64,000 bases of DNA. Source: Martinezella tropici (GTDB lineage: Bacteria; Pseudomonadota; Alphaproteobacteria; Rhizobiales; Rhizobiaceae). Made by a program: the position numbers and the translations under genes. The stretch lies in NCBI GenBank assembly GCA_000799755.1, contig JUHI01000014.1:104523-168522 (forward strand), read 5' to 3'. Positions 1 through 8,682 of the stretch are shown here, in pieces; the stretch's first letter is position 1, and the number at the start of each line of letters is the position of its first letter. The notes below the pieces were generated by a model, which was not told where the DNA came from, searched no databases, and was given only the letters and a program-made list of their open reading frames with translations.

Positions 1-228
1 ATCATTCAGATGAGCGATGCCAATACCGCGGGTGGCTATCCGAAAATTGCCGGCGTCATCGAGTGCGATCTGTGGCGGCTTGGCCAGGCGCGTATCGGCA
101 CCCGGCTTCGCTTCGTCCGCTCGACACATGCCGAGGCGCGCGCGGTCGAACGGGCCGTGGCCCGCTACGTCGAGGACGTCAGGCGGACGTCGCAAATGGT
201 CAAGCGTGCCTTGAAGGCGATGGCCTGA
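1..228 (+). CDS. pxpC: 5-oxoprolinase subunit C (PxpC/KipA-type), C-terminal end only
   Basis: The reading frame is open from the first base of the window and ends at 228, so only about the last 75 residues are visible. The tail carries the GGYPKIAGVIECDLWRLGQ region and the TRLRF strand typical of the end of the biotin-dependent carboxyltransferase (KipA/PxpC) family. PxpABC hydrolyses 5-oxo-L-proline to glutamate with ATP. The gene pxpA starts 31 bases downstream on the same strand, which supports the assignment. The partner pxpB is presumably outside the window to the left. Confidence 0.85.
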   Translation: MIQMSDANTAGGYPKIAGVIECDLWRLGQARIGTRLRFVRSTHAEARAVERAVARYVEDVRRTSQMVKRALKAMA

Positions 229-259
229 TCAGAATGGCGGGGACGAAGAGGAGGAAGCG

Positions 260-1027
260 GTGAAGATCGATCTGAATTCCGACATGGGCGAAGGCTTTGG
301 CCCCTATCGGCTATGCGATGACGAAGCGATGATGAAGATCGTGTCGTCGGCCAACATCGCCTGCGGCTTTCATGGCGGTGACCCGGAGACGATGGCGCGC
401 ATGGTGCGTCTCGCGAAGGAGAACGGCGTGGGTATCGGCGCGCATCCAGGCTTGCCGGACCGGTCCGGCTTCGGCCGGCGCGAGATGCCGTTCCAGCCGG
501 ACGAGCTTCGGCAGCAGATGCTTTATCAGCTCGGCGCGCTCATCGCGATCGCCCGGAGCGAGGGCATGACTGTCGGACATTTCAGCTTTCATGCGGCCAT
601 GGGCAATATGGTCAACCGCGATGCAGCGCTTGCCGATCTGATGATGAATGCCATTTCTACCGTCGATCCGCGTCTGGTCGTCTTCGTGACATCGGGCAGT
701 GAAATCGAAAAGGCGGCAAGGCGCGCGAAACTGAAGACGCTGGCGCTGTTTCTGGCCGATCGTGCCTATGATGCCGACGGCAGGCTCGTCACCCGCGGTC
801 TGCCGGGCGCGCTGGTCAAGGACGAGGTTGCGGTCCGCAAACGGGTGCGTCGCTTTCTGACGGATGGGACCGTCGAGGCGATCGATGGCAGCACGCTTGA
901 AATGCCAGCCCGATCCATCCTCGTTCACAGCGATACGCCCGGTTCACTTGAGCTTGCCCGCATCGTCCGCAGCGAAATCGAGGCTTCCGGCGCGACGCTA
1001 GCGCCTGCAACCGAGCTTGCATCCTGA
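260..1027 (+). CDS. pxpA: 5-oxoprolinase subunit A (LamB/YcsF family)
   Basis: A 255-residue protein of the usual PxpA length. It begins MKIDLNSDMGEGFG, the hallmark N-terminus of the LamB/YcsF family, and continues with the conserved ACGFHGGDP and IGAHPGLPDRSGFGRR segments. The start is a GTG preceded by GAGGAGGAAG. In the known enzyme PxpA works with PxpB and PxpC to open 5-oxoproline to glutamate in the cytoplasm. It directly follows pxpC. No frame damage is visible. Confidence 0.93.
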   Translation: MKIDLNSDMGEGFGPYRLCDDEAMMKIVSSANIACGFHGGDPETMARMVRLAKENGVGIGAHPGLPDRSGFGRREMPFQPDELRQQMLYQLGALIAIARSEGMTVGHFSFHAAMGNMVNRDAALADLMMNAISTVDPRLVVFVTSGSEIEKAARRAKLKTLALFLADRAYDADGRLVTRGLPGALVKDEVAVRKRVRRFLTDGTVEAIDGSTLEMPARSILVHSDTPGSLELARIVRSEIEASGATLAPATELAS

Positions 1028-1073
1028 TCGCTTCTAGCCGTCAAGTTTTCAATTTCAGCGAAAGATCACATCA

Positions 1074-2279
1074 ATGCCTTCGACAGCTGACCGTCTCAAA
1101 AATGTTTCCATCTCCGCCTCCGCCGCCATGACCCAACGCGCCCGCGAACTGGCCGCCAAGGGCATCAAGGTTGTGAGCCTCTCCTCCGGGGAGCCGGATT
1201 TCCCGACCCCCGCCCATGCGATCGAGGCAGCACATGCCGCCGCACTTGGCGGCGACACCAAATATCCGCCGATGGATGGCACGCCAGCGCTGAAGGCGGC
1301 GATCAGCCGAAAATTCAAGCGTGACAACAATCTCGACTACGATGCAGGCCAGATCGTCGTTTCCGGCGGCGGCAAGCAGGTGATCTTCAATGCGATGCTC
1401 GCCACCTGCAATCCGGGCGACGAGGTCATCATTCCCACGCCGTCGTGGGTCAGCTACGCCGACATCGTCAAGTTTGCCGGCGGTGTTCCGGTCGCTGTCC
1501 CCTGCTTCGAGCAGGCCGGGTTCAAGTTGCGTCCGGAGGACCTCGAGGCGGCGATCACGCCGCGCACCAAATGGCTTCTCCTGAATTTCCCGAACAATCC
1601 GACGGGTGCCGCCTGCTCGCGTGCCGAAATGGCCGCGATCGCCGAGGTCATGCTGCGCCATCCGGATGTCTGGATACTTACCGACGATATCTACGAGCAC
1701 CTCGTTTATGACGGGTTCGAATTCTGCACGATCGCCGATGCCGAACCAAGGCTCTACGAGCGGGTCCTGACGATGAACGGCGTCTCGAAAGCCTATGCCA
1801 TGACCGGCTGGCGCCTGGGATATTGCGCCAGCGGATCGAAGGAATTGATTGCCGCGATCAGCAACGTCAACGGCCAGAACAGCGGCGGCATCGCAACCGT
1901 CACGCAGGCAGCGGCGATCGCAGCGCTGGACGGACCGCAGTATCTCCTGGCCGAACGGGCGGCGATCTATAGGGAAAGACGCGACTTCGTGCTCGATCAA
2001 CTGTCAAAGGTCGAAGGGCTGCGCTGCCACAAGCCGGAAGGCGCCTTCTACATCTATCCCAACATGTCCGGCTTGATCGGCAAGACCACCAAGGGCGGAC
2101 GCAAGATCGAGACGGACGTCGATTTCGTCATGGCGCTGGTCGATGAGCACCATGTCGCGACGGTGCAGGGCTCCGCTTACGGTATGAGCCCATATTTCCG
2201 CATCTCCTATGCGACAAGCATGGAAAAGCTTGGCGAGGGCTGTGTCCGTATTGCCGAGTTCTGCCGCGATATGCGCTGA
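1074..2279 (+). CDS. PLP-dependent class I/II aminotransferase (aspartate aminotransferase-like)
   Basis: A 401-residue fold-type I aminotransferase. It shows the SSGEPDFPTP start of the domain, NFPNNPTGA, the DDIYEHLVYDG segment and SKAYAMTGWRLGY, where Lys239 is the expected Schiff-base lysine for pyridoxal phosphate. The C-terminal RISYATSMEKL arginine would bind the substrate carboxylate. The gene follows pxpA by 46 bases on the same strand, so a link to glutamate or a glutamate analogue is plausible. The family covers aspartate, tyrosine and other substrates, so specificity is not settled by sequence. Confidence 0.9.
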   Translation: MPSTADRLKNVSISASAAMTQRARELAAKGIKVVSLSSGEPDFPTPAHAIEAAHAAALGGDTKYPPMDGTPALKAAISRKFKRDNNLDYDAGQIVVSGGGKQVIFNAMLATCNPGDEVIIPTPSWVSYADIVKFAGGVPVAVPCFEQAGFKLRPEDLEAAITPRTKWLLLNFPNNPTGAACSRAEMAAIAEVMLRHPDVWILTDDIYEHLVYDGFEFCTIADAEPRLYERVLTMNGVSKAYAMTGWRLGYCASGSKELIAAISNVNGQNSGGIATVTQAAAIAALDGPQYLLAERAAIYRERRDFVLDQLSKVEGLRCHKPEGAFYIYPNMSGLIGKTTKGGRKIETDVDFVMALVDEHHVATVQGSAYGMSPYFRISYATSMEKLGEGCVRIAEFCRDMR

Positions 2280-2347
2280 GCGTTCATCCCGCCGCGCGCG
2301 CGGCCTGGCTTTCGGGGTCGCAGGCCATTGGCGTCTGCCTCCAAGCT

Positions 2348-3253
2348 TTAGACCTTCAACTGCTCGGTCAGCTCGACGAGGATGTCCTTGACGGCAAATG
2401 CGGGCTCCGACAGCGAGTTCTGATCGGACGTGCAAAGCGACAGCGTTTCCTCGATGCGCGGCGAGATCAGCCGGCAGACGAGAGGTTCGCTCGATTCCGA
2501 GACGATACGGTCGGCAATCGCTTTCGGCATGATGGTCGCGCCAAGCCCGCTGCCGACGGCGCGTGCCAGCGTTCGCACGATCTCCACTTCGGCCACGACT
2601 TTGAGATTGATGCGGCTGCGCGAGAAGGCGGCATCGACGGCCCGGCGCACGAAATTGTAAGCCGGCGGCAACAGCATCGGCATCCCATCAAGTGCGCTGA
2701 CAGGTACGGGCTTCAGGTCTGGATCGATCGCGAAATTGCGATGAGCAACGAGGTAGAATTCCTCCCTCAGGATCGGCTCGAACCGCACGCCCTTGATCGG
2801 CCCCGTGCCGTGGATCAACGCCATTTCCAGTCGGCCGGTCATGATCATCTGGCTATAGGTCTGACCAACGCTCTCCGTCAGATGAAGCAGAATGCCCGGA
2901 TGTCTCTTGCGTGTTTCGGCCAGGAGATCGACCGAAAGTGTGGCGGCGCTGCTGAAGGGCACGAGGCCGACCGAGACGCGTCCGGCAAGCGAATTGCCGG
3001 CGGCTGCCGCATCCGCCTGCGCCTGTTCCATCTGGCGCAGGATGATCTGCGCATGCCGATAGACGGCGTGTCCTGCGTCGGTCATGCTGACGCCCTGCTG
3101 GCTTCGGATCAGGAGCTTCTGGCCGAAATGTTCCTCGAGTGCGGCCAATTGCTGGCTCAGAGCCGGCTGGGCGAGATGCAGGATATCGGCGGCTCGCGTA
3201 ATGCTGCCGCTGTCGACGATGGCAATGAAGGATTTGAAGCGTCTGATATCCAT
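2348..3253 (-). CDS. LysR-family transcriptional regulator
   Basis: A protein of about 301 residues starting MDIRRFKSFIAIVDSGSITR. The N-terminal winged helix-turn-helix reads AADILHLAQPALSQQLAALE and is followed by the LysR substrate-binding domain, with a GLGATIMPKA segment near the end. The frame stays open far upstream, but the family N-terminus fixes the start at 3253. It is convergent with the aminotransferase and divergent from the SDR at 3497, so it most likely controls the SDR-ABC operon. The inducer is unknown. Confidence 0.9.
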   Translation of the reverse strand: MDIRRFKSFIAIVDSGSITRAADILHLAQPALSQQLAALEEHFGQKLLIRSQQGVSMTDAGHAVYRHAQIILRQMEQAQADAAAAGNSLAGRVSVGLVPFSSAATLSVDLLAETRKRHPGILLHLTESVGQTYSQMIMTGRLEMALIHGTGPIKGVRFEPILREEFYLVAHRNFAIDPDLKPVPVSALDGMPMLLPPAYNFVRRAVDAAFSRSRINLKVVAEVEIVRTLARAVGSGLGATIMPKAIADRIVSESSEPLVCRLISPRIEETLSLCTSDQNSLSEPAFAVKDILVELTEQLKV

Positions 3254-3496
3254 GGCATCGATTACTGTTCTGTCTTGGCGAGACATGTTTGCAGACGCGC
3301 ATCTGTTTTGCAACGCGCGCCGATGTGGGAACGCCATGCGGATCGCTGCAAAAGTGGCGCGATGCCCCTCGGCCGAGGCCGGTTCGCTTGCAGTCGGCCC
3401 ATCTCCATAAAACTTGCTTATTACTCCAAAAGTAATCGGTCTTAGGCAAGGAGTTGAAGCTCCGCTAATGTCCACACCAACAAAAAGGGGATCAGA

Positions 3497-4276
3497 ATGC
3501 CATTCTCCGATTATAAAACCGCGCTGGTCACAGGCGCTTCCTCCGGTATCGGCGCCGCGGTGGTGGAGCGGCTTTGCCGCGAGGGTATCGAGGTGCATGC
3601 GATCGCTCGCAGCGCCGGTGCCCTGCAGGAACTGGCCGAGCGCACGGGATGCATCGTCCACGTCATCGATGTGACGGATCGTGCCGCAATCGCCGATCTT
3701 GCGAACCGGGTTCAGTTCGACATTTTGGTCAACAATGCTGGCGTCGACCGGCCGAAGAAATTCCTTCAGGCTGATGAAGAAGACATCGATCTCCTCATCG
3801 ATGTCAATCTTCGCGCTGTGCTGCACATCTGCCGTCTGGTCGTGCCGGGAATGGTTGCTCGCGACCGCGGGCATGTCGTCAACATCTCCTCGATTGCCGG
3901 CAATTACAATTTCGGCGGCAATTCCACCTATCATGCCGTCAAGGCCGGCGTCGCCATGCTGTCGAACCAGCTGCGCATCGACGCATTCGGCAAGCGGGTC
4001 CGCGTCACCGAAATCTGCCCCGGCCGCGTCGCGACCGATATCTTCAACCACGTTCATGGCGACGACCCCAGCGTGCGCGAGCGCTTCATCGACGGGTTCG
4101 AGCTGCCGCAGGCGGCCGATATCGCCGATGCGATCGCCTTTGCGATTTCAGCGCCGGTCGCAGTCAATATCGGTCATATGGAGATCACCCCGACATTGCA
4201 GGTGATGGGTGGCCTGCAGACGGCAAAGCCCGAGACATCTGCCGCCATCTATGATGCGGAAGGTGCCAAGCAGTGA
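3497..4276 (+). CDS. Short-chain dehydrogenase/reductase (SDR)
   Basis: A 259-residue classical SDR. The cofactor motif TGASSGIG lies at about residues 11-18, NNAG at about 80, the catalytic serine in NISSIAG, and Tyr/Lys in STYHAVKAG. It is the first gene of an operon: its stop overlaps the start of the first ABC permease by ATGA-type overlap. Being co-transcribed with an amino-acid importer suggests that it acts on the imported compound or a product of it. It probably uses NAD(P) to oxidise a hydroxyl group; the substrate cannot be read from the sequence. Confidence 0.9.
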   Translation: MPFSDYKTALVTGASSGIGAAVVERLCREGIEVHAIARSAGALQELAERTGCIVHVIDVTDRAAIADLANRVQFDILVNNAGVDRPKKFLQADEEDIDLLIDVNLRAVLHICRLVVPGMVARDRGHVVNISSIAGNYNFGGNSTYHAVKAGVAMLSNQLRIDAFGKRVRVTEICPGRVATDIFNHVHGDDPSVRERFIDGFELPQAADIADAIAFAISAPVAVNIGHMEITPTLQVMGGLQTAKPETSAAIYDAEGAKQ

Positions 4277-4980
4277 GCGGGTTCGACCTGTCGGCCATCC
4301 TCAGAAATCCGGACTACGTTGCGATGCTCTTGCAGGGCGTCGAGATGACCTTCGTCATCTATATCTGCTCCTGGTTCCTTGCGATGACGCTGGCCATCCT
4401 GCTTTTTGCCCTGCGGGTCTCGCCGCTTCGCATCGGCGAGCCGATCGTGAAGGCCTACGTCTCCTATCACCGCAACGTGCCGACGCTGGTGCAGCTGATG
4501 TTCTGGTATTTCGGGATCTATACGCTGATGCCGCAAGGCGTCACCGACTGGCTTGCCGATCACAATGCCGAGGCGATCTTTGCCATCATAGGTCTTGGGT
4601 TGTGCCAGGCCGCCTATTTCAGCGAGGATTTGCGCTCAGGCCTGCGGTCAGTCAGCCCAGGACAAATGGAAGCCGCCAAGGCGCTCGGGCATGGCTACAT
4701 CTCGGCCATGCGTTTTGTCATCATGCCCCAGGGCGTGCGCAATGCCCTGCCGCCGCTCATCAATCACAGCGTCTCCCTCTTCAAGAACAGCAGTCTCGCG
4801 ATCGTCGTAGGTGCATCTGAACTTACGCATGCCGTCAAGGAAATCGACAATGTCAGTTTCCGCACTTTCGAGATCTATCTGATCGGCACGGTCATCTATC
4901 TGTTCTTCTCCCTCATCATCATGGCTTTCGGCGCCTATATCTCCCAGCGCAGCGATCCGTTGCGGAAGGCGCGCGCATGA
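4273..4980 (+). CDS. Polar amino-acid ABC transporter permease (HisM/GlnP type)
   Basis: A 235-residue inner-membrane protein with hydrophobic segments throughout and the HisMQ-type permease signature. The EAAKALGHGYISAMRFVIMP stretch is the EAA loop that contacts the ATPase. It overlaps the SDR upstream and the second permease downstream by four bases each, giving tight translational coupling. Together with the next three genes it forms a complete type 3 (PAAT) importer. Confidence 0.92.
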   Translation: MSGFDLSAILRNPDYVAMLLQGVEMTFVIYICSWFLAMTLAILLFALRVSPLRIGEPIVKAYVSYHRNVPTLVQLMFWYFGIYTLMPQGVTDWLADHNAEAIFAIIGLGLCQAAYFSEDLRSGLRSVSPGQMEAAKALGHGYISAMRFVIMPQGVRNALPPLINHSVSLFKNSSLAIVVGASELTHAVKEIDNVSFRTFEIYLIGTVIYLFFSLIIMAFGAYISQRSDPLRKARA

Positions 4981-5735
4981 TCCAGGACATCATCAAGATC
5001 GTCCACGATTATTGGCTGCTGCTGCTGATCGGCCAGTATCCCAATGGCCCGCTGGGCGGCCTTGCCAATACGCTTATCCTTTCAGCGCTTGCCATCGCGC
5101 TCGCATTCCCTGTCAGCATATTGCTTGCTATGGCCCGCCTCTCCAAATGGGCGGTGCTCAGATGGCCGGCAACCGGCCTCGTCTACATCACGCGTGGCGT
5201 TCCGCTTCTGATGCTGATCCTGTGGTGCTATTTCATCGTTCCGCTGTGGACGGGGGCGGATGTCCCGAGCTTCCTTATCATGCTGGTCACGCTTGTGATC
5301 TACGAGGGCGCGTTCTTGAGCGAGGTCGTGCGGGCCGGCATCGTTTCGCTCGGGCAAGGGCAGATGGATGCCGCAAGAGCGCTTGGCCACAGTTACATCG
5401 GCGCGATGCGCTTCGTGATCCTGCCGCAGGCGCTCTACAACATGATCCCGAGCATGATCTCGACCTTCGTCTCGACGATCAAGGACACGACGCTTGGCTA
5501 CATCATCAACGTGCCCGATCTGACTTTCGCGGCAAGCCAGGTGAACAACCAGCTGCTGTCGCAACCCTTCCAAGTCTTCTTCATCCTCGCCGTTGTCTAC
5601 TATGTGCTCTGCTGGAGCCTGACCCATGTCGCAAACAGCGTCGAACGGCGAATTGCCCGACGGCGAGCCGGGCCACGGAAGATACGCCTGCGTAGCGATG
5701 TCGTTCCCTTAAAAGCATTCACGGAGCAGCTATGA
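4977..5735 (+). CDS. Polar amino-acid ABC transporter permease
   Basis: A 252-residue second permease subunit. It has several membrane segments, a proline- and glycine-rich VYITRGVPLLMLILW region, and the EAA-type loop DAARALGHSYIGAMRFVILP. A basic cytoplasmic tail (RRIARRRAGPRK) ends the protein. It overlaps both neighbours by four bases. It should form a heterodimer with the preceding permease. Confidence 0.92.
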   Translation: MIQDIIKIVHDYWLLLLIGQYPNGPLGGLANTLILSALAIALAFPVSILLAMARLSKWAVLRWPATGLVYITRGVPLLMLILWCYFIVPLWTGADVPSFLIMLVTLVIYEGAFLSEVVRAGIVSLGQGQMDAARALGHSYIGAMRFVILPQALYNMIPSMISTFVSTIKDTTLGYIINVPDLTFAASQVNNQLLSQPFQVFFILAVVYYVLCWSLTHVANSVERRIARRRAGPRKIRLRSDVVPLKAFTEQL

Positions 5736-6502
5736 GCACCCCAGTTTCCGCACCGCAGGACGGCGCTCGAGAGATCCGTCTTCACGAGGTCTGCAAAAGC
5801 TATGGCCATTACCAGGTATTGAACAACATCAACGCCGATGTCAGCCGCGGCGAAGTCGTCGTCATTTGCGGACCGTCCGGCTCCGGCAAGTCGACGCTGA
5901 TCCGCACGATCAACCGCCTGGAAGAGATCAATAGCGGTTCGATAGACTTCGAGGGAAAAAATATTCATGCCGCGATGGGTGCTGCCGAGCTCAATCGGCT
6001 GCGCAGCCGCATCGGTTTCGTCTTTCAGAATTTCAACCTGTTTCCTCATCTCTCCGTGGTCGACAACGTTTCCATGTCGCCGATCCGGGTCAAGGGCGTG
6101 CCGGCGAAAGTGGCGCGCGACAAGGCGCTCGCATTGCTGGATCGCGTTGGTCTTGCCGACAAGGCCAACGCCTATCCGGGCCAGCTTTCAGGCGGCCAGC
6201 AGCAGCGCGTCGCCATTGCCCGCGCACTCGCAATGGAGCCGCCGGTCATGCTTTTCGACGAGCCGACGAGTGCGCTTGATCCCGAGATGGTCGGCGAAGT
6301 GTTGAGTGTTATGAAAAGCCTGGCGGCCGAGGGGATGACCATGCTCTGCGTCACCCATGAAATGGGCTTTGCTCGCGACGTGGCAGATCGGATCTGGTTC
6401 ATCGATGCCGGAGAGATCCTGGAGACCGCGCCTCCCGAGGAGTTCTTCAAGAGCCCTCGCCATCCCAGGGCGCAGCGCTTTCTTTCGGATCTGCGCCATT
6501 AG
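5732..6502 (+). CDS. Amino-acid ABC transporter ATP-binding protein
   Basis: A 256-residue ABC ATPase. Walker A is GPSGSGKST, the signature is LSGGQQQRVAIARAL and Walker B is MLFDEPTSALDPE; the switch histidine lies in LCVTHEM. This arrangement is typical of GlnQ/HisP/OccP-type subunits. It overlaps the preceding permease by four bases and is followed after 31 bases by the binding-protein gene. It powers uptake by the two adjacent permeases. Confidence 0.95.
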   Translation: MSTPVSAPQDGAREIRLHEVCKSYGHYQVLNNINADVSRGEVVVICGPSGSGKSTLIRTINRLEEINSGSIDFEGKNIHAAMGAAELNRLRSRIGFVFQNFNLFPHLSVVDNVSMSPIRVKGVPAKVARDKALALLDRVGLADKANAYPGQLSGGQQQRVAIARALAMEPPVMLFDEPTSALDPEMVGEVLSVMKSLAAEGMTMLCVTHEMGFARDVADRIWFIDAGEILETAPPEEFFKSPRHPRAQRFLSDLRH

Positions 6503-6533
6503 GCATCTGAAATCAATAACAAGGAGAACAGCA

Positions 6534-7370
6534 ATGAACTGGAAATGCTTCACCGTGACATTGGCGCTTTCCGGCGTCGCCATTGCCTTGCCGGCCAAGG
6601 CAGATCAGCTCGACACCATCATGTCGGCAAAGACGCTTCGCTGCGCGACCTATGCCGACGTGCCGCCATTTGCCTCGCCTGACCCGAAAACCCGGGAAAT
6701 GGTCGGTTTCGATGTCGATCTCTGCAAGGCGATTGCAGACGAACTGGGTGTAAAGGCCGAGATCAAGCCTATCTCGGTCGAGGCGCGAGTTCCCGAAGTG
6801 AAGCTGGGCCGTGTCGATATAACGGTCGCCAACCTTGCCTATACGCTGAGCCGCGCCGAGCAGATCCAGTTCAGCGACCCCTATTACATCGCCAAGGAAA
6901 TGCTCATCGTTCCCGCCGATGACGCCGGCAAGACGAAGGCCGATTTCGAGGGCAAGCGTCTCGCATCGACCAAGGGTTCGACTTCGGAACTGGCAATCAA
7001 ACTCAACAAGTCCGACCCGTTGACCTTCCAGGATACCGGGTCTGCCTATCTCGCCGTTCAACAGGGCAAGGCGCGCGGCCTCGTCGCCAACACGATGACA
7101 ACGACGCTGCTCGTCAACGAATCCAAGACCAAGGGCAAGCCGATGCGCATGATCGACGAACCTTTGCTCCTGGAGCCTGTCGGGATCGGCATGCAAAAGG
7201 ATCAGCCGGCGCTGACCGCAAAGATCAACGCGATCCTCCACAAGCTCGACGGTGATGGCGAGATCAACAAGATCTGGGAGAAATGGCTCGGGGCCAATAC
7301 CGAGTACAAGATGACACGCACCGAAAAGGTCGTACCGATTACCGAACTGAAATTTGATCCGATCCCCTGA
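6534..7370 (+). CDS. Periplasmic amino-acid binding protein (SBP family 3)
   Basis: A 278-residue exported protein. The start at 6534 follows AAGGAGAACAGC and gives a signal peptide of about 23 residues ending ALPAKA. The mature part has the family 3 fold features GFDVDLCKAIADELGV, an arginine-containing GRVDITVANLAYTLSR and WEKWLG near the end. The last gene of the importer, it sets its specificity. The family binds polar amino acids, opines and related compounds; the ligand here is unknown. Confidence 0.92.
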   Translation: MNWKCFTVTLALSGVAIALPAKADQLDTIMSAKTLRCATYADVPPFASPDPKTREMVGFDVDLCKAIADELGVKAEIKPISVEARVPEVKLGRVDITVANLAYTLSRAEQIQFSDPYYIAKEMLIVPADDAGKTKADFEGKRLASTKGSTSELAIKLNKSDPLTFQDTGSAYLAVQQGKARGLVANTMTTTLLVNESKTKGKPMRMIDEPLLLEPVGIGMQKDQPALTAKINAILHKLDGDGEINKIWEKWLGANTEYKMTRTEKVVPITELKFDPIP

Positions 7371-7467
7371 CGAAGGCTCGCTTAGCCGGTCAGTTATCCA
7401 TCCGAAAATTGTCATCGATTAGAGGCGGTGGGCGCGCCCGCCGCCGGCTTAACCATGGGAGGTTTCC

Positions 7468-8142
7468 GTGACCCACATCAAAGATATTGCCAAGCGCCCG
7501 AGCATGGCCGACATCGACGCGCTCGCTAAATTCTCGCCAGCAACGATCCATGAGGCTCAAGGTCGCCGTGGCGCGTTGTCCTCGCGGCTGAAGCCCGTAG
7601 ACTACCGAATGAAGCTCTGCGGCCCGGCGTTCACGGTGAAATGCGCGCCGCGTGACAACATCATGCTGCAGCTTGCGATCAACTACGCCAAACCCGGTGA
7701 TATCATCGTCGTTTCCGCAGGGGAGTATGAGGAAGCCGGCTCGTTCGGTGATGTGCTCGCCAATGCCTGCCTTGCCAAGGGCATTGGCGGCCTGGTGACC
7801 GATACAGGCGTGCGCGATACGCTGCAGCTGAGGGAGCTCGGATTTCCGGTCTTCTCGCTCAGCGTCTGCATCAAGGGCACGGTCAAGGAAACGATCGCGA
7901 CAATCAACGACCCGGTCATCGTCGGCGGCGAGATCATCAATCCCGGCGACATCGTCGTCGGCGACGCTGACGGGCTGGTCATCGTTCGTCAGGGGGAGGC
8001 GCAGGACGTTGCTCGCCTCTCAGAGGTTCGTGAAGAGGCCGAGGCTGGCTACATCGAAGCCTACAAGCAAGGCAAGTCAGTCATCGAAGTCAGCAAGCTC
8101 GAACCTGTGCTGAAGGCTAAAGGTCTCATCCTTGATATCTGA
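7468..8142 (+). CDS. RraA-family protein, probable HMG/CHA-type pyruvate aldolase
   Basis: A 224-residue RraA-fold protein. GTG at 7468 follows GGGAGGTTTCC. The segment from GD in SFGDVLANAC to RD in GVRDT gives an exact D-X20-R-D spacing, the metal-binding signature reported for class II 4-hydroxy-4-methyl-2-oxoglutarate/4-carboxy-4-hydroxy-2-oxoadipate aldolases. An aldolase that releases pyruvate is therefore more likely than the RNase E inhibitor role. It lies 97 bases after the binding protein on the same strand and may be part of that operon. Many RraA homologues have untested substrates. Confidence 0.82.
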   Translation: MTHIKDIAKRPSMADIDALAKFSPATIHEAQGRRGALSSRLKPVDYRMKLCGPAFTVKCAPRDNIMLQLAINYAKPGDIIVVSAGEYEEAGSFGDVLANACLAKGIGGLVTDTGVRDTLQLRELGFPVFSLSVCIKGTVKETIATINDPVIVGGEIINPGDIVVGDADGLVIVRQGEAQDVARLSEVREEAEAGYIEAYKQGKSVIEVSKLEPVLKAKGLILDI

Positions 8143-8354
8143 GCAACCGCTGTTTGGCCTCTTTACGGCCAGGAAACTCCGGCCCGAGCTGGCTCATAAA
8201 CCTACGATGGTTCAATAAGTGGACAATTCTAGTTTGGGTTAGCTTAGTTTAACATGCGTACGTCACCGGCTCTGTGGCGGGGCCAACTCGCTGTCCGACC
8301 GACTTGAGGATGCAAGCTGCCCTCAAGAAGGACGACTTCCGCTGTCTGCTTCTT

Positions 8355-8383
8355 CCGAAAACGGAAATAATTTCCGTTTTCGG
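8355..8383. repeat. Perfect 29-base palindrome
   Basis: Two 14-base arms (CCGAAAACGGAAAT and its complement) flank a single A. No T-tract follows, so it is not a classical terminator. It lies between the RraA-type gene and the HipA-like remnant and could be an operator, a REP-type element or a bidirectional transcription barrier. Confidence 0.7.
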
Positions 8384-8403
8384 CACGGCTTCGGTTTCTG
8401 CTT

Positions 8404-8682
8404 TCATCGCCAGTTGCGGTTTTGTGCCTGAATCCGCCCGCATCGTTTTTGAACGTTGCGGGAGATACGTTCGAGGACTCTCGTCGGATCTCCCGCCATC
8501 GCAGCGATTTGCGGCGCTATGTCTTCACAGGTAGTGTTGATAGCCTCAACAAGCTCCTCCACCCGCCTGAGCGTCGGGAAGGTTGAGTGGTGCGCTTCCC
8601 AGGCTGGATCGTAGTCTAGCCTCCATTCGTCTTGGAAGGTTAAATGGATAACGGGGAGGGTTTCATGGAAAATAGTTGTCAT
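8404..8682 (-). pseudogene. Possible HipA-type kinase remnant (internally deleted)
   Basis: A 92-residue frame directly downstream of, and overlapping, the HTH gene. The segment EWRLDYDPAWEAHHSTFPTL resembles the N-terminal HipA pattern (Y-D-P-x-W), while the second half, VEELVEAINTTCEDIAPQIA onward, looks like a HipA C-terminal helix region. A full HipA is about 400 residues and the kinase core is absent. I read it as the two ends of a hipA gene joined by a deletion. The similarity is weak and it could instead be an unrelated small protein. Confidence 0.35.

Noticed and set aside
1071..2000. Long minus-strand open frame (309 codons) opposite the aminotransferase
   Set aside because: It is antisense to a strongly conserved gene and its translation matches no family; high G+C makes such shadows common.
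3254..4057. Upstream extension of the LysR reading frame
   Set aside because: The family N-terminus fixes the start at 3253, and the extension would run antisense through the SDR gene.
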